Below are positions 8,190 through 16,160 of a DNA stretch of 40,213 nucleotides, one piece after another. Both the position numbers and the translations under genes were made by a program. This DNA is from UBA6176 sp032119375 (GTDB taxonomy: Bacteria > Verrucomicrobiota > Verrucomicrobiia > Limisphaerales > UBA9464), in the NCBI GenBank assembly GCA_964430505.1, contig CAYSGH010000034.1:1-40213 (forward strand), given 5' to 3'. Below the pieces are notes generated by a model. The model was not told where the DNA came from and ran no database searches. It saw only the letters and a program-made list of their open reading frames with translations. The stretch's first letter is position 1. Each line of letters starts with the position of its first letter.

Positions 8190-9050
8190 TCAACGCGATT
8201 TGTTCAAATCAGCAACGCTCTTTCCCCCCTCCATCGCCCGCTCCACGATCACATCCGGCATTCCGGGCGCATCTCCGATCGCGCGCGCGTACCAGACCCT
8301 ACTCCCACCCATCGCCGTGGGGTTCGCCCAGCCATGCTCGCCGTCACGCAAGCGCGTCCGAACCGTCTCCGGATCGGCCCCCAGCAAGACGGGGATATCC
8401 TCTTGCACGTGCAGGCCATCGCTCAAAAAAAACGGCACCATCACCACGTTGTCAGTCCTTGCCATGGAGATGGCCTCCCCGATCCGAGGCGATTCCTCCA
8501 TGAAGACCGCATGCACGTCATGGAAGGCTCCGCGCGCCGCAATCAATGCCACCTGATCCTCGACGGCGCGGCGTGAGTTCTCCGATTGGGACGTGCCGTG
8601 CCCGGCGACGAACAGGGAGACATCGGAGGGTTGCGGGACGTCCCCCAGGCCGGGATGCAAACGGATTGTCTCGATGGCGCGTCCTTCCAAGACCCGCGTC
8701 ATGGATGGATGCGTCCCCACCGGCCCGCAGTAATGCACCCGCTGCCGCCCGACCCGGTACGTCCCGGGGCGACCGATGCCCGCCGACAGGGGCAATCCAA
8801 GCTCACGCGGGATCACCTGCTCCGTGAAGTAACCCTCCGAGACGAAGAAGGGCACCACGAACACCTCGTCATGCCATGCCGAGCGGAGCACGCCTGAGAA
8901 CGAGGGCTCCTGTTTCCAATAACCTTCCAGCACCTGTCCAAAACGCCCGGTGCGGCGCACGGCTTCCGCATGGAGTCGCGTGGCGGCGCTCGACTGAGCG
9001 TTCAGGGTCGATCCGTGCCCCAACAGGAGGAGTGTCGAATGGGCCAGCAT
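8190..9050 (-). CDS. two-domain CbiX/SirB-like chelatase-family protein
   Basis: A 286-residue protein made of two tandem CbiX-type halves. The first begins LLLLGHGS (His12) and the second LFVAGHGT (His151). Each half then has a PFF strand: PFFLSDGLHVQEDIP (206-220) in the second, with the metal-site His214, but PFFVSEGYFTEQVIP (67-81) in the first, where Phe75 occupies the His position. The family inserts Co2+, Fe2+ or Ni2+ into sirohydrochlorin-type tetrapyrroles. Only one complete His pair per chain is visible here. The ATG at 9050 is 13 bases after the mqnC stop, so the two genes are probably co-transcribed. Whether it is a true chelatase is uncertain because no other tetrapyrrole gene is near. 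Confidence 0.8.
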   Translation of the reverse strand: MLAHSTLLLLGHGSTLNAQSSAATRLHAEAVRRTGRFGQVLEGYWKQEPSFSGVLRSAWHDEVFVVPFFVSEGYFTEQVIPRELGLPLSAGIGRPGTYRVGRQRVHYCGPVGTHPSMTRVLEGRAIETIRLHPGLGDVPQPSDVSLFVAGHGTSQSENSRRAVEDQVALIAARGAFHDVHAVFMEESPRIGEAISMARTDNVVMVPFFLSDGLHVQEDIPVLLGADPETVRTRLRDGEHGWANPTAMGGSRVWYARAIGDAPGMPDVIVERAMEGGKSVADLNKSR

Positions 9051-9063
9051 CCCGGGAACGGGC

Positions 9064-10278
9064 TCAGGCGGCCTTGGCCATGGGCTTGTCCACGAGGCGG
9101 TACCAGTTGTCCCGCTGCCTCGCCTCCAATCCCAGGTCCCGGATGAGCCGTTGCATGTCCTCGACGCCCATGCGGTGGGTGGTTCCGGCGCTGGAGACCA
9201 CGTTTTCCTCGATCATGATGGAGCCGAGGTCGTTGGCCCCGTAGCAGAGGGCGACCTGGCCTACGTCGAGCCCCTGGGTCACCCACGAGCTTTGGATACT
9301 GGGGATGTTGTCGAGGTAGATGCGCGCCAACGCCTGCATCCGAAGGTATTCATGCGCGCCCACGGTGGGGGCCTTCAGCACGGTGTTTTCCGGCTGGAAC
9401 GTCCAGCAGATGAACGCCGTGAACGCGCCGCCGTTGACGGATCCCTCCTCCAGGGCCCGGGAGAAGGCGGCGGCTTGGCCGATGGGGCCGGCAACCGCCG
9501 GAAGCCTCCCCTGCCCTACCATCCGGGCGAGGGAACGGTCCTGCTGCGCGCGCACGACCTCCAGATGCTCGATGCGATCCTCGAGGGTTTCGACGTGCCC
9601 GAACATCATGGTGGCACTGCTCGCCAGCCCCAGCCCGTGCGCGACGTCCATCACCCCCATCCACTCGCCCGTCGTGGCCTTCAGCGGCGCAATCCGCTTC
9701 CGCACGCGGTCCACCAAGATTTCCCCGCCGCCGCCCGGCAACGACCCGAGGCCCGCCGCCATGAACTGCCGGAGCAAGTCCTCCACCGGTTCACCGAACA
9801 CCTCCTCGAAATGAATGAACTCCGACGGGCTGAACCCATGGACGTTGAAGCCTGGGTGCCTGTCCCGGACATGGGAGAGGAGGTCGAGGTACCATTGCTT
9901 GCCGAGACGGGGATGATGCCCGCCTTGCATGAGGATTTGGGTGCCGCCCAGCGCGATGGTCTCCTCGATCTTCCGGTCCAGTTCCTCGTGGGTGATCACG
10001 TAGGAATCCGCGTCCTTCTCCGTCCGCCAGAACGCGCAGAACTTGCAATAGACGTTGCAGACGTTGGTGTAGTTGACGTTGCGATCGACGATGTAGGTGA
10101 TCGTGTCCGCCCCGCGCCCCGCATGGGCCGTCGCCCGGGCAAGCCTCCGGCGGCGGTCTGCCAACATGCCCAGCTCCGGCAATGGCAACGTCGCCAGCCG
10201 CGCGAGGTCCGACGCCGAAACCCGCGCGCCGTCCCACGTCGCCTGCATCAACCCGTCCATCGAAGCATCGCCCGCCAT
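9064..10278 (-). CDS. mqnC: cyclic dehypoxanthinyl futalosine synthase MqnC
   Basis: This radical-SAM enzyme cyclises dehypoxanthine futalosine in the futalosine route to menaquinone. Of 404 residues from the ATG at 10278, Cys74, Cys78 and Cys81 in CNVYCKFCAFW form the CX3CX2C site for the [4Fe-4S] cluster. MqnC-type hallmarks follow: LGGTQILMQGGHHP, FSPSEF, GLGSLPGGGGEIL and TMMFGHVET, with the C-terminal block CYGANDLGSIMIEENVVS. The close relative MqnE lacks this exact pattern. An upstream in-frame start at 10314 is possible. It lies between the sugar ABC permease and the CbiX-like gene on the same strand. No other mqn gene is present, so the pathway is dispersed. It implies menaquinone use. 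Confidence 0.9.
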   Translation of the reverse strand: MAGDASMDGLMQATWDGARVSASDLARLATLPLPELGMLADRRRRLARATAHAGRGADTITYIVDRNVNYTNVCNVYCKFCAFWRTEKDADSYVITHEELDRKIEETIALGGTQILMQGGHHPRLGKQWYLDLLSHVRDRHPGFNVHGFSPSEFIHFEEVFGEPVEDLLRQFMAAGLGSLPGGGGEILVDRVRKRIAPLKATTGEWMGVMDVAHGLGLASSATMMFGHVETLEDRIEHLEVVRAQQDRSLARMVGQGRLPAVAGPIGQAAAFSRALEEGSVNGGAFTAFICWTFQPENTVLKAPTVGAHEYLRMQALARIYLDNIPSIQSSWVTQGLDVGQVALCYGANDLGSIMIEENVVSSAGTTHRMGVEDMQRLIRDLGLEARQRDNWYRLVDKPMAKAA

Positions 10279-10335
10279 GGGGTGAGCGTACCCCCGAACG
10301 CGAAAAACGGCCAACCTCGGCCTCGCTGGCGCTCG

Positions 10336-11331
10336 TTATCGCGCCCGGGCGTGACGGAACCGGTCGACGCCCACGGCCAGAACGATGACGACGCCGATCA
10401 GGATTTCCTGCACGTAGGTCTCCCATCCGAGCTGGTTCGTCCCGTTCCGCAGCACGGCCATGATCAGCGCGCCAATCATCGCGCCCAGGACGGAGCCGGT
10501 CCCACCGCTGAGGCTGGCCCCGCCGATGACCACGGCGGCGATGATGTCCAACTCAAGGCCCACCGCCACCGACGGGTCGCCCTGCGTCAACCGCGAGAGC
10601 TGCATCAGGCCGGACGTCCCGAAGAACAGGCCTGCGAGCCCGTAAATCCACAGCTTCGTCCAGCGCACCCGGATGCCGCACAACCGCGCGGTGGCCTCGT
10701 TCGATCCGATGGCAAAGACATGCCTTCCAAAGATCGTCCGGTTCATGACCACGGCCATCAATGCGGCGAGCGCGACCGCGATCCACACGCCGTGCGGCAG
10801 GGGGAAGAATTCCGCAGGCTTGAGCCGGGCCATGATGGCATTGACGGCGGAATCCTCCGGCGCCGACACGGTTTGCTTGTTGGACAACCACTTCGCGGCG
10901 CCCCGGACCACCCCCATCATGCCAAGCGTCACAATGAACGGAAGCATGCGGAACCCCGCGATGATGGAGCCGTTGAGCAACCCAATCGCCCCGCCCGCCG
11001 CAATCACCGCCGCGACGGCCCATGCCGGATGGACGCCCGCCACCAGCAGCCGCGCCCCCAGCACGCTCGTGAACGCCACGACCGACCCCACGCTCAGGTC
11101 GATGCCGCCGCTCACGATCACCAGCGTCATGCCGAGCGCTCCAATCGCCACGATGACGGTCTGCGTGAGGACGACCTTGAAGTTCGCGCCGGTGAAGATG
11201 AACGGCCGGGCCTCCTCGCTGAGCGCCAGCAGGCCCAGCACCAACATCAAGCCGAGGAACGGGCCGAGGACATCGAGCCAGCGTCGTAGGATCCCGGGCA
11301 CGGCGCCCGGCGTCATTGCATGGGAACTCAT
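10336..11331 (-). CDS. ribose-type ABC transporter permease (RbsC family)
   Basis: The 331-residue integral membrane protein has about nine hydrophobic segments and the family signatures VIVSGGIDLSVGSVVA (near residue 85) and GGASLSGGTGSVLGA (near 275), typical of BPD_transp_2 permeases for ribose, xylose and related sugars. The ATG at 11331 overlaps the ATPase stop as ATGA (11328-11331). It supplies the channel for the ATPase and binding protein encoded just upstream. Substrate cannot be assigned from the permease; the nearby deoC points towards a pentose or nucleoside-derived sugar. Confidence 0.9.
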   Translation of the reverse strand: MSSHAMTPGAVPGILRRWLDVLGPFLGLMLVLGLLALSEEARPFIFTGANFKVVLTQTVIVAIGALGMTLVIVSGGIDLSVGSVVAFTSVLGARLLVAGVHPAWAVAAVIAAGGAIGLLNGSIIAGFRMLPFIVTLGMMGVVRGAAKWLSNKQTVSAPEDSAVNAIMARLKPAEFFPLPHGVWIAVALAALMAVVMNRTIFGRHVFAIGSNEATARLCGIRVRWTKLWIYGLAGLFFGTSGLMQLSRLTQGDPSVAVGLELDIIAAVVIGGASLSGGTGSVLGAMIGALIMAVLRNGTNQLGWETYVQEILIGVVIVLAVGVDRFRHARAR

Positions 11332-12875
11332 CGTTCTTTGAAATGGGGTTGCACCTCGCCCGGGCCGCCATCCGGCTGCCCGATCGCCGCCGCAATGACC
11401 TCGTGCTCGGTCCATTCGGACGCCGGGCGCGACGCCACCAACGTCCCGCGGCTCATCACCGCGACGGTGTCGCAGACGCCCAGAAGCTCGGGCAGGTAGG
11501 AACTGACGAATATCACGGACTTTCCGTCCCGCGCCGCTTCGCCGATGCGCCGGTAAATCGAGGCCTTCGAGCCCACGTCGATGCCCCGAGTGGGCTCGTC
11601 GAGGAGCAGGACTCGGGCGTCGTGATACAACAGTCTCCCCAGCGCCACCTTCTGCTGGTTCCCCCCGCTTAGGTGGCCCAGCGGCGTCTCGGGCCCGGGC
11701 GTCTTCACCTCCATGGTCTCAATCCAGCGGCTCGCCTCCGCCCGCGCACGCCCGGCCGACACCCACCCCATCCGGGTCAGCGGCCCGAGCCGGGTCAGCA
11801 ACAGGTTCTCCGACACGCTTCGGTTGAGCAGCAGGCCCTCGTCCTTGCGGTCTTCGCTCAGCAACCCCATGCCGCGCGCCAGCCTTTGGGCGGGATCGGC
11901 CCCGCCATCGCGCGCCCCGTCCCACACCACCTCGCCCCCCCGGAGGTCGTCCAATCCAAACAAGGCCCTCAATGTCTCCGTCCGTCCCGCACCCACCAGC
12001 CCGGCGATCCCGAGGATCTCGCCCCGGCGCAGCGACAACGAGACGGAGGCAGGCTTGGAATGGCCTTGGAGCCCGCGCAACTCCAACACCCGCGGCCCCA
12101 GCTCGTGCGGCGTCCGGGGATACAACTCATGGACGTCGCGCCCCACCATGAGGCGGATGATTTCCTCGACGCGCGTCCCGGCCATGGGGCCGGTCCCAAC
12201 GGACTCGCCGTCGCGGAGGACGGTCCACCGGCTGCACAGCGCCTGGCACTCCTCCAGGAAGTGGGAGATGTACACGACCGCCACGCCCGACGCCGACAGC
12301 CTCCGGATCACTCGGAACAGGTTTTCCGTGTCCACGCGTGTGAGGCTGCTCGTTGGCTCGTCCATGATCAGGACCTTTGGCTGCGCCAAAAGCGAGCGCG
12401 CGATCTCGACCAGTTGCTGCCGTGCGACGGTGAGGGATCTGACGGGCGCCCACGTGGGGATGTCGTCGGCCCCGAGCTGGGAGAGGGCCGCGCGGGCGCG
12501 GGCCGTTCGTTCCCGCCGTTGGATCCATCCCAGGCGGTTCGGCGTGGAGCCCAGCAGGATGTTCTCCTCCACGCTGAGGTGCGGGGCGAGGTTCAGCTCC
12601 TGGTAGATCATCGCCACGCCTGCCTGCCGCGCGGACAACGGGTCCTCGGGCTGGAACGTCCGGCCATCCAACTCGATCGTTCCCGCGTCGGGCGCATGGG
12701 CCCCCGACAAGACCTTCATCAGGGTGCTCTTGCCGGCCCCGTTTTCGCCGATCAAGGCATGGACCTCGCCCGGCTGGACGACGAGGTCCACGCCGCGAAG
12801 GGCCAAGGTGGCCCCGAAGGCCTTGCGGACGCCCCGGATGCTCAGGCGCGGTGGGGTGTCATCAGGGGCGGTCAT
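11328..12875 (-). CDS. sugar ABC transporter ATP-binding protein (RbsA-like, two ABC domains)
   Basis: A 515-residue double ATPase of the ribose/galactose class. The first domain has Walker A GENGAGKS (43-50), signature-like LTVARQQLVEIARSL and Walker B VLIMDEPT. The second has the degenerate Walker A GLVGAGRTE, with Arg for the catalytic Lys as usual in this class, plus LSGGNQQKVALGRLL and LLLDEPTRGIDVGSK. So one intact and one altered nucleotide site are expected. The ATG at 12875 is chosen; an in-frame TTG at 12893 is an alternative. It is 30 bases after the binding-protein gene and overlaps the permease start by four bases. Confidence 0.93.
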   Translation of the reverse strand: MTAPDDTPPRLSIRGVRKAFGATLALRGVDLVVQPGEVHALIGENGAGKSTLMKVLSGAHAPDAGTIELDGRTFQPEDPLSARQAGVAMIYQELNLAPHLSVEENILLGSTPNRLGWIQRRERTARARAALSQLGADDIPTWAPVRSLTVARQQLVEIARSLLAQPKVLIMDEPTSSLTRVDTENLFRVIRRLSASGVAVVYISHFLEECQALCSRWTVLRDGESVGTGPMAGTRVEEIIRLMVGRDVHELYPRTPHELGPRVLELRGLQGHSKPASVSLSLRRGEILGIAGLVGAGRTETLRALFGLDDLRGGEVVWDGARDGGADPAQRLARGMGLLSEDRKDEGLLLNRSVSENLLLTRLGPLTRMGWVSAGRARAEASRWIETMEVKTPGPETPLGHLSGGNQQKVALGRLLYHDARVLLLDEPTRGIDVGSKASIYRRIGEAARDGKSVIFVSSYLPELLGVCDTVAVMSRGTLVASRPASEWTEHEVIAAAIGQPDGGPGEVQPHFKER

Positions 12876-12905
12876 GGTGCCGGGATGAGGCAAGGCGAGG
12901 GCGGA

Positions 12906-13883
12906 TTATTCCTTCAGGTACTTCTTGATGGGCGGCTCCAGGAGCTCGCGGATGGCGGGCTGGGCCATGTTCTCGGAGGTGACGAGCACGACGCCCGTGT
13001 CGATGCGCTTCTCTGGCTTCTTGCCCTGGAGATGCTCGACCATGGTCATGACGCCGAGGTAGCCCATCTTGACGGGGTCCTGGACGACGAGCGCCTGGAG
13101 GTCGCCGTTCCTGAGGTCCAGCACGGAGGCGGAACCCGAGTCAAACCCGATCATCTTCACCTTGCCGCCGGCCTTGCCGATGTCCCGGAGGGCCTTGGCC
13201 ATGGCGACAGTGGGGGGCTCGCACGGGCAAAAAATGCCGTCCACTTGGCTGCCGAAGCGGTTGAGAATGTTCTGGGCCGCCTGGTAGCCGGTCTCGCGGG
13301 TGGGGCCGGAGTATTGGTCGGCGGAGATCAACCGGATGCCGGGATGCTTGGACAAGGCTTCGAGGAAACCCTTTTCGCGGGCCTCGGTGCTGGCGGATCC
13401 GACCTGGTAACGGAGGAGGATGACGTTGCCCTTCCCGTTGAGGAGCTTGGCCATGTGCTCGCCGGCCATCATGCCACCCTTGTGATTGTCCGTGGCCACG
13501 AAGCTGACGTGCTGCTCGGAGCTGAGGTCGGAGTCGATGACCACGACGGGCACGCCAGACTGGACGGCTCCCTTGACGGGTTGGGCGAGCGCGCGGGAGT
13601 CAAGGGGGGCGAGCACGATGCCGGAGACGTGGCGGCTGGCGAAGTTCTCGACGACCTGGATTTGCTGGTCGCGGTCGTCTTCGCGAAGCGGTCCCTTCCA
13701 GAAGATGCGGGTCTTCACGCCCTTGGCGTTGAGTTCCTGCTCGGCCTTGGCGGCGCCGGCATGGACGGATTTCCAGAACTCGTGGGTGGTCCCCTTGGGG
13801 ATGACGGCAATCGTGAACGAGTCGGCCGCGTGCAAGGCCACGGCCGCAGCAAGGGCGAGGACACCCGGGATTCGTGAGATCAT
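12906..13883 (-). CDS. periplasmic sugar-binding protein of ABC transporter
   Basis: A 325-residue type I periplasmic binding protein (Peripla_BP_4/RbsB class). A signal peptide covers residues 1-20 (ISRIPGVLALAAAVALHAA-D). The mature protein starts with FTIAVIPKGTTHEFWKSV, then shows the two Rossmann-like lobes: IVLAPLDSRAL, VVVIDSDL, FVATDNHKGG, DGIFCPCEPPTVAMAKAL and GFDSGSASVLDLRNGDLQALVVQDP. It captures the ligand for the permease and ATPase encoded downstream. Binding specificity cannot be read directly; relatives bind ribose, allose, xylose or autoinducer-2. It starts 118 bases after deoC. Confidence 0.92.
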   Translation of the reverse strand: MISRIPGVLALAAAVALHAADSFTIAVIPKGTTHEFWKSVHAGAAKAEQELNAKGVKTRIFWKGPLREDDRDQQIQVVENFASRHVSGIVLAPLDSRALAQPVKGAVQSGVPVVVIDSDLSSEQHVSFVATDNHKGGMMAGEHMAKLLNGKGNVILLRYQVGSASTEAREKGFLEALSKHPGIRLISADQYSGPTRETGYQAAQNILNRFGSQVDGIFCPCEPPTVAMAKALRDIGKAGGKVKMIGFDSGSASVLDLRNGDLQALVVQDPVKMGYLGVMTMVEHLQGKKPEKRIDTGVVLVTSENMAQPAIRELLEPPIKKYLKE

Positions 13884-14001
13884 TGCGGCAGGCTACGAAA
13901 GCGATGTGCGGCCGCCAACCGCCGATTGCGGGGATCATCGATCCGCCCCCGCATCGAGGGAGGCCCCGCATGGGGCGTCGCCGACCCCACGGGGCATGGC
14001 T

Positions 14002-14691
14002 TCAGTAAGACCCATCTTGGACGCCTTGGACGCCCTCGACGATCGCAACCCCCGCGCTGGTGCCCAGACGGCTTGCCCCGGCCTCGATCATGGCCAGCGC
14101 CGTCGCCACGTCCCGGATGCCGCCGGAGGCCTTGACGCCCAGCCTGGGGCCCACGCACGCGCGCAGGAGTCGGACGTCCTCGACGGTGGCGCCGCCTTTT
14201 CCAAGGCCCGTGGACGTCTTCACCATCTTGACTCCGGCCTCGACCGCGAGGGAACACGCCCTGCGCTTCTCGTCCTCCGTGAGCAGGCATGTCTCCAGGA
14301 TGAGCTTCACCGGGACCATTTCGGCCGCCTCCACCAGATCCCGAAGCTCGCGCAGCACGCCGCGGTCGTCGCCATCCTTTAGCCGCCCGACATTGAGGAC
14401 GACGTCTACTTCCTGCGCGCCAAGGTCGATGACGGACTCCACCTCGAAGCGCTTGCTGTCCCCGTCGCCAGACCCGAGCGGGAAGCCCACCACAGCCGCC
14501 ACCAACACGCCCGACTCGGACTCCTCGAGCCTCGCGGACGCCAAGGCGACGCGGCAACCGTTCACGCAGACGGCATGGAACCGATGCCGCGCCGCCTCCG
14601 CGCACAGGCGGCCGATGTCCTCGGCGGTCGCGTCGGGACGCAACAGGGTGTGGTCGATGTGCCGGGCGATTTCCAACGCGGTCAACGTCAT
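14002..14691 (-). CDS. deoC: deoxyribose-phosphate aldolase
   Basis: DeoC cleaves 2-deoxyribose 5-phosphate to glyceraldehyde 3-phosphate and acetaldehyde. The 229-residue TIM-barrel protein has DHTLLRPDAT near the N-terminus, and all catalytic residues are visible: Asp96 in EVDVVLN, Schiff-base Lys158 in MVKTSTG and Lys187 in GVKASGG. The ATG at 14691 gives the normal family length; the frame stays open 31 codons further upstream. It leads a same-strand block with the ribose-type ABC importer, which suggests pentose or deoxynucleoside catabolism. The Gfo/Idh oxidoreductase diverges from it across 110 bases. Confidence 0.93.
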   Translation of the reverse strand: MTLTALEIARHIDHTLLRPDATAEDIGRLCAEAARHRFHAVCVNGCRVALASARLEESESGVLVAAVVGFPLGSGDGDSKRFEVESVIDLGAQEVDVVLNVGRLKDGDDRGVLRELRDLVEAAEMVPVKLILETCLLTEDEKRRACSLAVEAGVKMVKTSTGLGKGGATVEDVRLLRACVGPRLGVKASGGIRDVATALAMIEAGASRLGTSAGVAIVEGVQGVQDGSY

Positions 14692-14801
14692 GCGGAAGGC
14701 TGGGCCGTCCCGGGGGGACTTCGCAAGAAACCAAGAGCGCCCCCGCGCGGATGGGCGCCGCACTTGCAAAGTCTTCGCCGACACGGGGATTCTCCGCCTG
14801 C

Positions 14802-15932
14802 ATGAGCAACGTGATGCGAGTCGGGATCATCGGCGGGGGGCTAATGGGCCGCGAGGCCGCCAGCGCGTTTGGGCGGTGGTTTGTCTTGGACCGGGACAAG
14901 GTGCCCGTGCGGGTGGAACTGACGGCGGTATGCGACCTGCAACCTTCCCTGCTGGAGTGGTTCAAGGGCGTTCCCGGGGTTCGGTTGCTCACGAGGGACC
15001 ACCGCGAGTTGCTGGCAAGCGCGGACGTGGACGTGGTGTACGTCGCGGTGCCGCACAACCTGCACGAGTCGATCTACACGGACGTGTTGCGCGCCGGAAA
15101 GGACCTCTTGGCGGAGAAGCCCTTCGGTATCGACCTCGCCGCAGCGGAACGGATTGGCGCAGAGGCGCGCCGATCGGGTCGCTTTGTTCGTTGCAGCTCG
15201 GAGTTTCCATTCCTGCCGGGCGCGCAGCGGGTGTTCGAGGCCGCCCGCAGCGGCCGCATCGGGAAGCTCCTCGAGGTGCGCTCGTGCTTCTGGCACGCCA
15301 GCGACCTCGACCCGACCAAGCCCGCCAACTGGAAGCGCCAGGTGAAGACCTGCGGCGAGATCGGGGTCATGGGCGACCTGGGCATGCACGTCGTCCACCT
15401 CCCCTTCCGCCTCGGATGGAACCCCGTGCGGGTCTATGCCCAGTTGCAAAAGGTTTATGGGGAACGTCCCGACGGGAAGGGCGGCATGGCGGCGTGTGAC
15501 ACGTGGGACAACGCGATGCTGCACACGGACCTGCTGGTGGAAGGGCGCGAGGTTCCGATGCGATTGGAGATGAAGCGATTGGCTCCGGGGGCAACGAACA
15601 CGTGGTCGCTGGAGGTGCTGGGAACGGATGGCGGGGCGCGCTTCTCGACGGCGGAGCCCAAGACCTACTGGGAGTTCCAACGCGGCAAGGAGCAGCCTTG
15701 GTCAAGGACTGACCTCGGCTTTGGCAGCGTCTTCCCAACCATCACCGGCGGAATTTTTGAACCCGGATTCCCGGATTGCTTCCAACAAATGTGGGCGGCG
15801 TTTGCCGTGGAACGGGCTGGTGTGCTGGGATGCCGGTTTGGGTGCGTAACCCCAGACGAAGCGGTGGCCAGTCACCGATTGTTTGCGGCCGCGCTGCGTT
15901 CTCACGAAACAAAAGCAGCGGTTGCCTTGTGA
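14802..15932 (+). CDS. Gfo/Idh/MocA-family NAD(P)-dependent oxidoreductase
   Basis: The 376-residue product has an N-terminal Rossmann fold with GIIGGGLMG (8-16), a VAVPHNLH strand (81-88) and the family hallmark AEKPFGID (104-111), where Lys106 is the catalytic lysine. The C-terminal part has GDLGMHVVHLPFRLG, whose His residues suit substrate binding in this family. Members oxidise or dehydrate sugars, inositols and amino-sugars. No signal peptide is seen. It starts divergently from deoC and the sugar ABC importer, so a link to uptake of the same sugar is possible. ATG 14802 is used; ATG 14814 is nearly as good. Confidence 0.88.
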   Translation: MSNVMRVGIIGGGLMGREAASAFGRWFVLDRDKVPVRVELTAVCDLQPSLLEWFKGVPGVRLLTRDHRELLASADVDVVYVAVPHNLHESIYTDVLRAGKDLLAEKPFGIDLAAAERIGAEARRSGRFVRCSSEFPFLPGAQRVFEAARSGRIGKLLEVRSCFWHASDLDPTKPANWKRQVKTCGEIGVMGDLGMHVVHLPFRLGWNPVRVYAQLQKVYGERPDGKGGMAACDTWDNAMLHTDLLVEGREVPMRLEMKRLAPGATNTWSLEVLGTDGGARFSTAEPKTYWEFQRGKEQPWSRTDLGFGSVFPTITGGIFEPGFPDCFQQMWAAFAVERAGVLGCRFGCVTPDEAVASHRLFAAALRSHETKAAVAL

Positions 15933-15940
15933 GCAACCGC
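15918..15940 (+). terminator. perfect hairpin spanning the oxidoreductase stop codon
   Basis: GCGGTTGC (15918-15925) pairs perfectly with GCAACCGC (15933-15940); the 7-base loop ends in the TGA stop of the gene. No T tract follows, so a classical Rho-independent terminator is doubtful, but an mRNA 3' end or stabilising role is possible. Confidence 0.35.
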
Positions 15941-16058
15941 CGCCAGTTCGCCGTCACGACAGAAAGATCCCCCGCGAAAACAGGGCCCTGTGAGAGTAGC
16001 GTTTAAGGGTTCCCCAAAGTCGCAAAGCTAGGACATCTCCGAAGCAACTGCCGCCAGT
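15933..16058. repeat. direct repeat pair of 15 bases
   Basis: GCAACCGCCGCCAGT at 15933-15947 recurs as GCAACTGCCGCCAGT at 16044-16058, 14 of 15 bases identical. Both copies lie between two convergent genes. The first copy also forms the 3' arm of the hairpin over the oxidoreductase stop codon. Confidence 0.6.
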
Positions 16059-16160
16059 AAGCTAGGGGCGTGCCAAGGCGTCAATCACCAAGCCTGCCCC
16101 CCCCCCAGACCGGGTCGTCGGGCCCCGCTGGCACCGGGACGGGGGCGGGCCCTGATGGCG

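Noticed and set aside
9151..13877. Very long open frames on the forward strand opposite mqnC and the ABC importer
   Set aside because: They are antisense to clearly recognised genes, show His/Arg/Gln/Pro-rich composition without domains, and reflect the codon bias of GC-rich DNA.
15933..16160. Possible c-di-GMP riboswitch (GCAAAGCTAGG near 16022)
   Set aside because: The conserved CAGGGCAAACC partner helix is missing and the site lies between convergent genes, not before a start codon.
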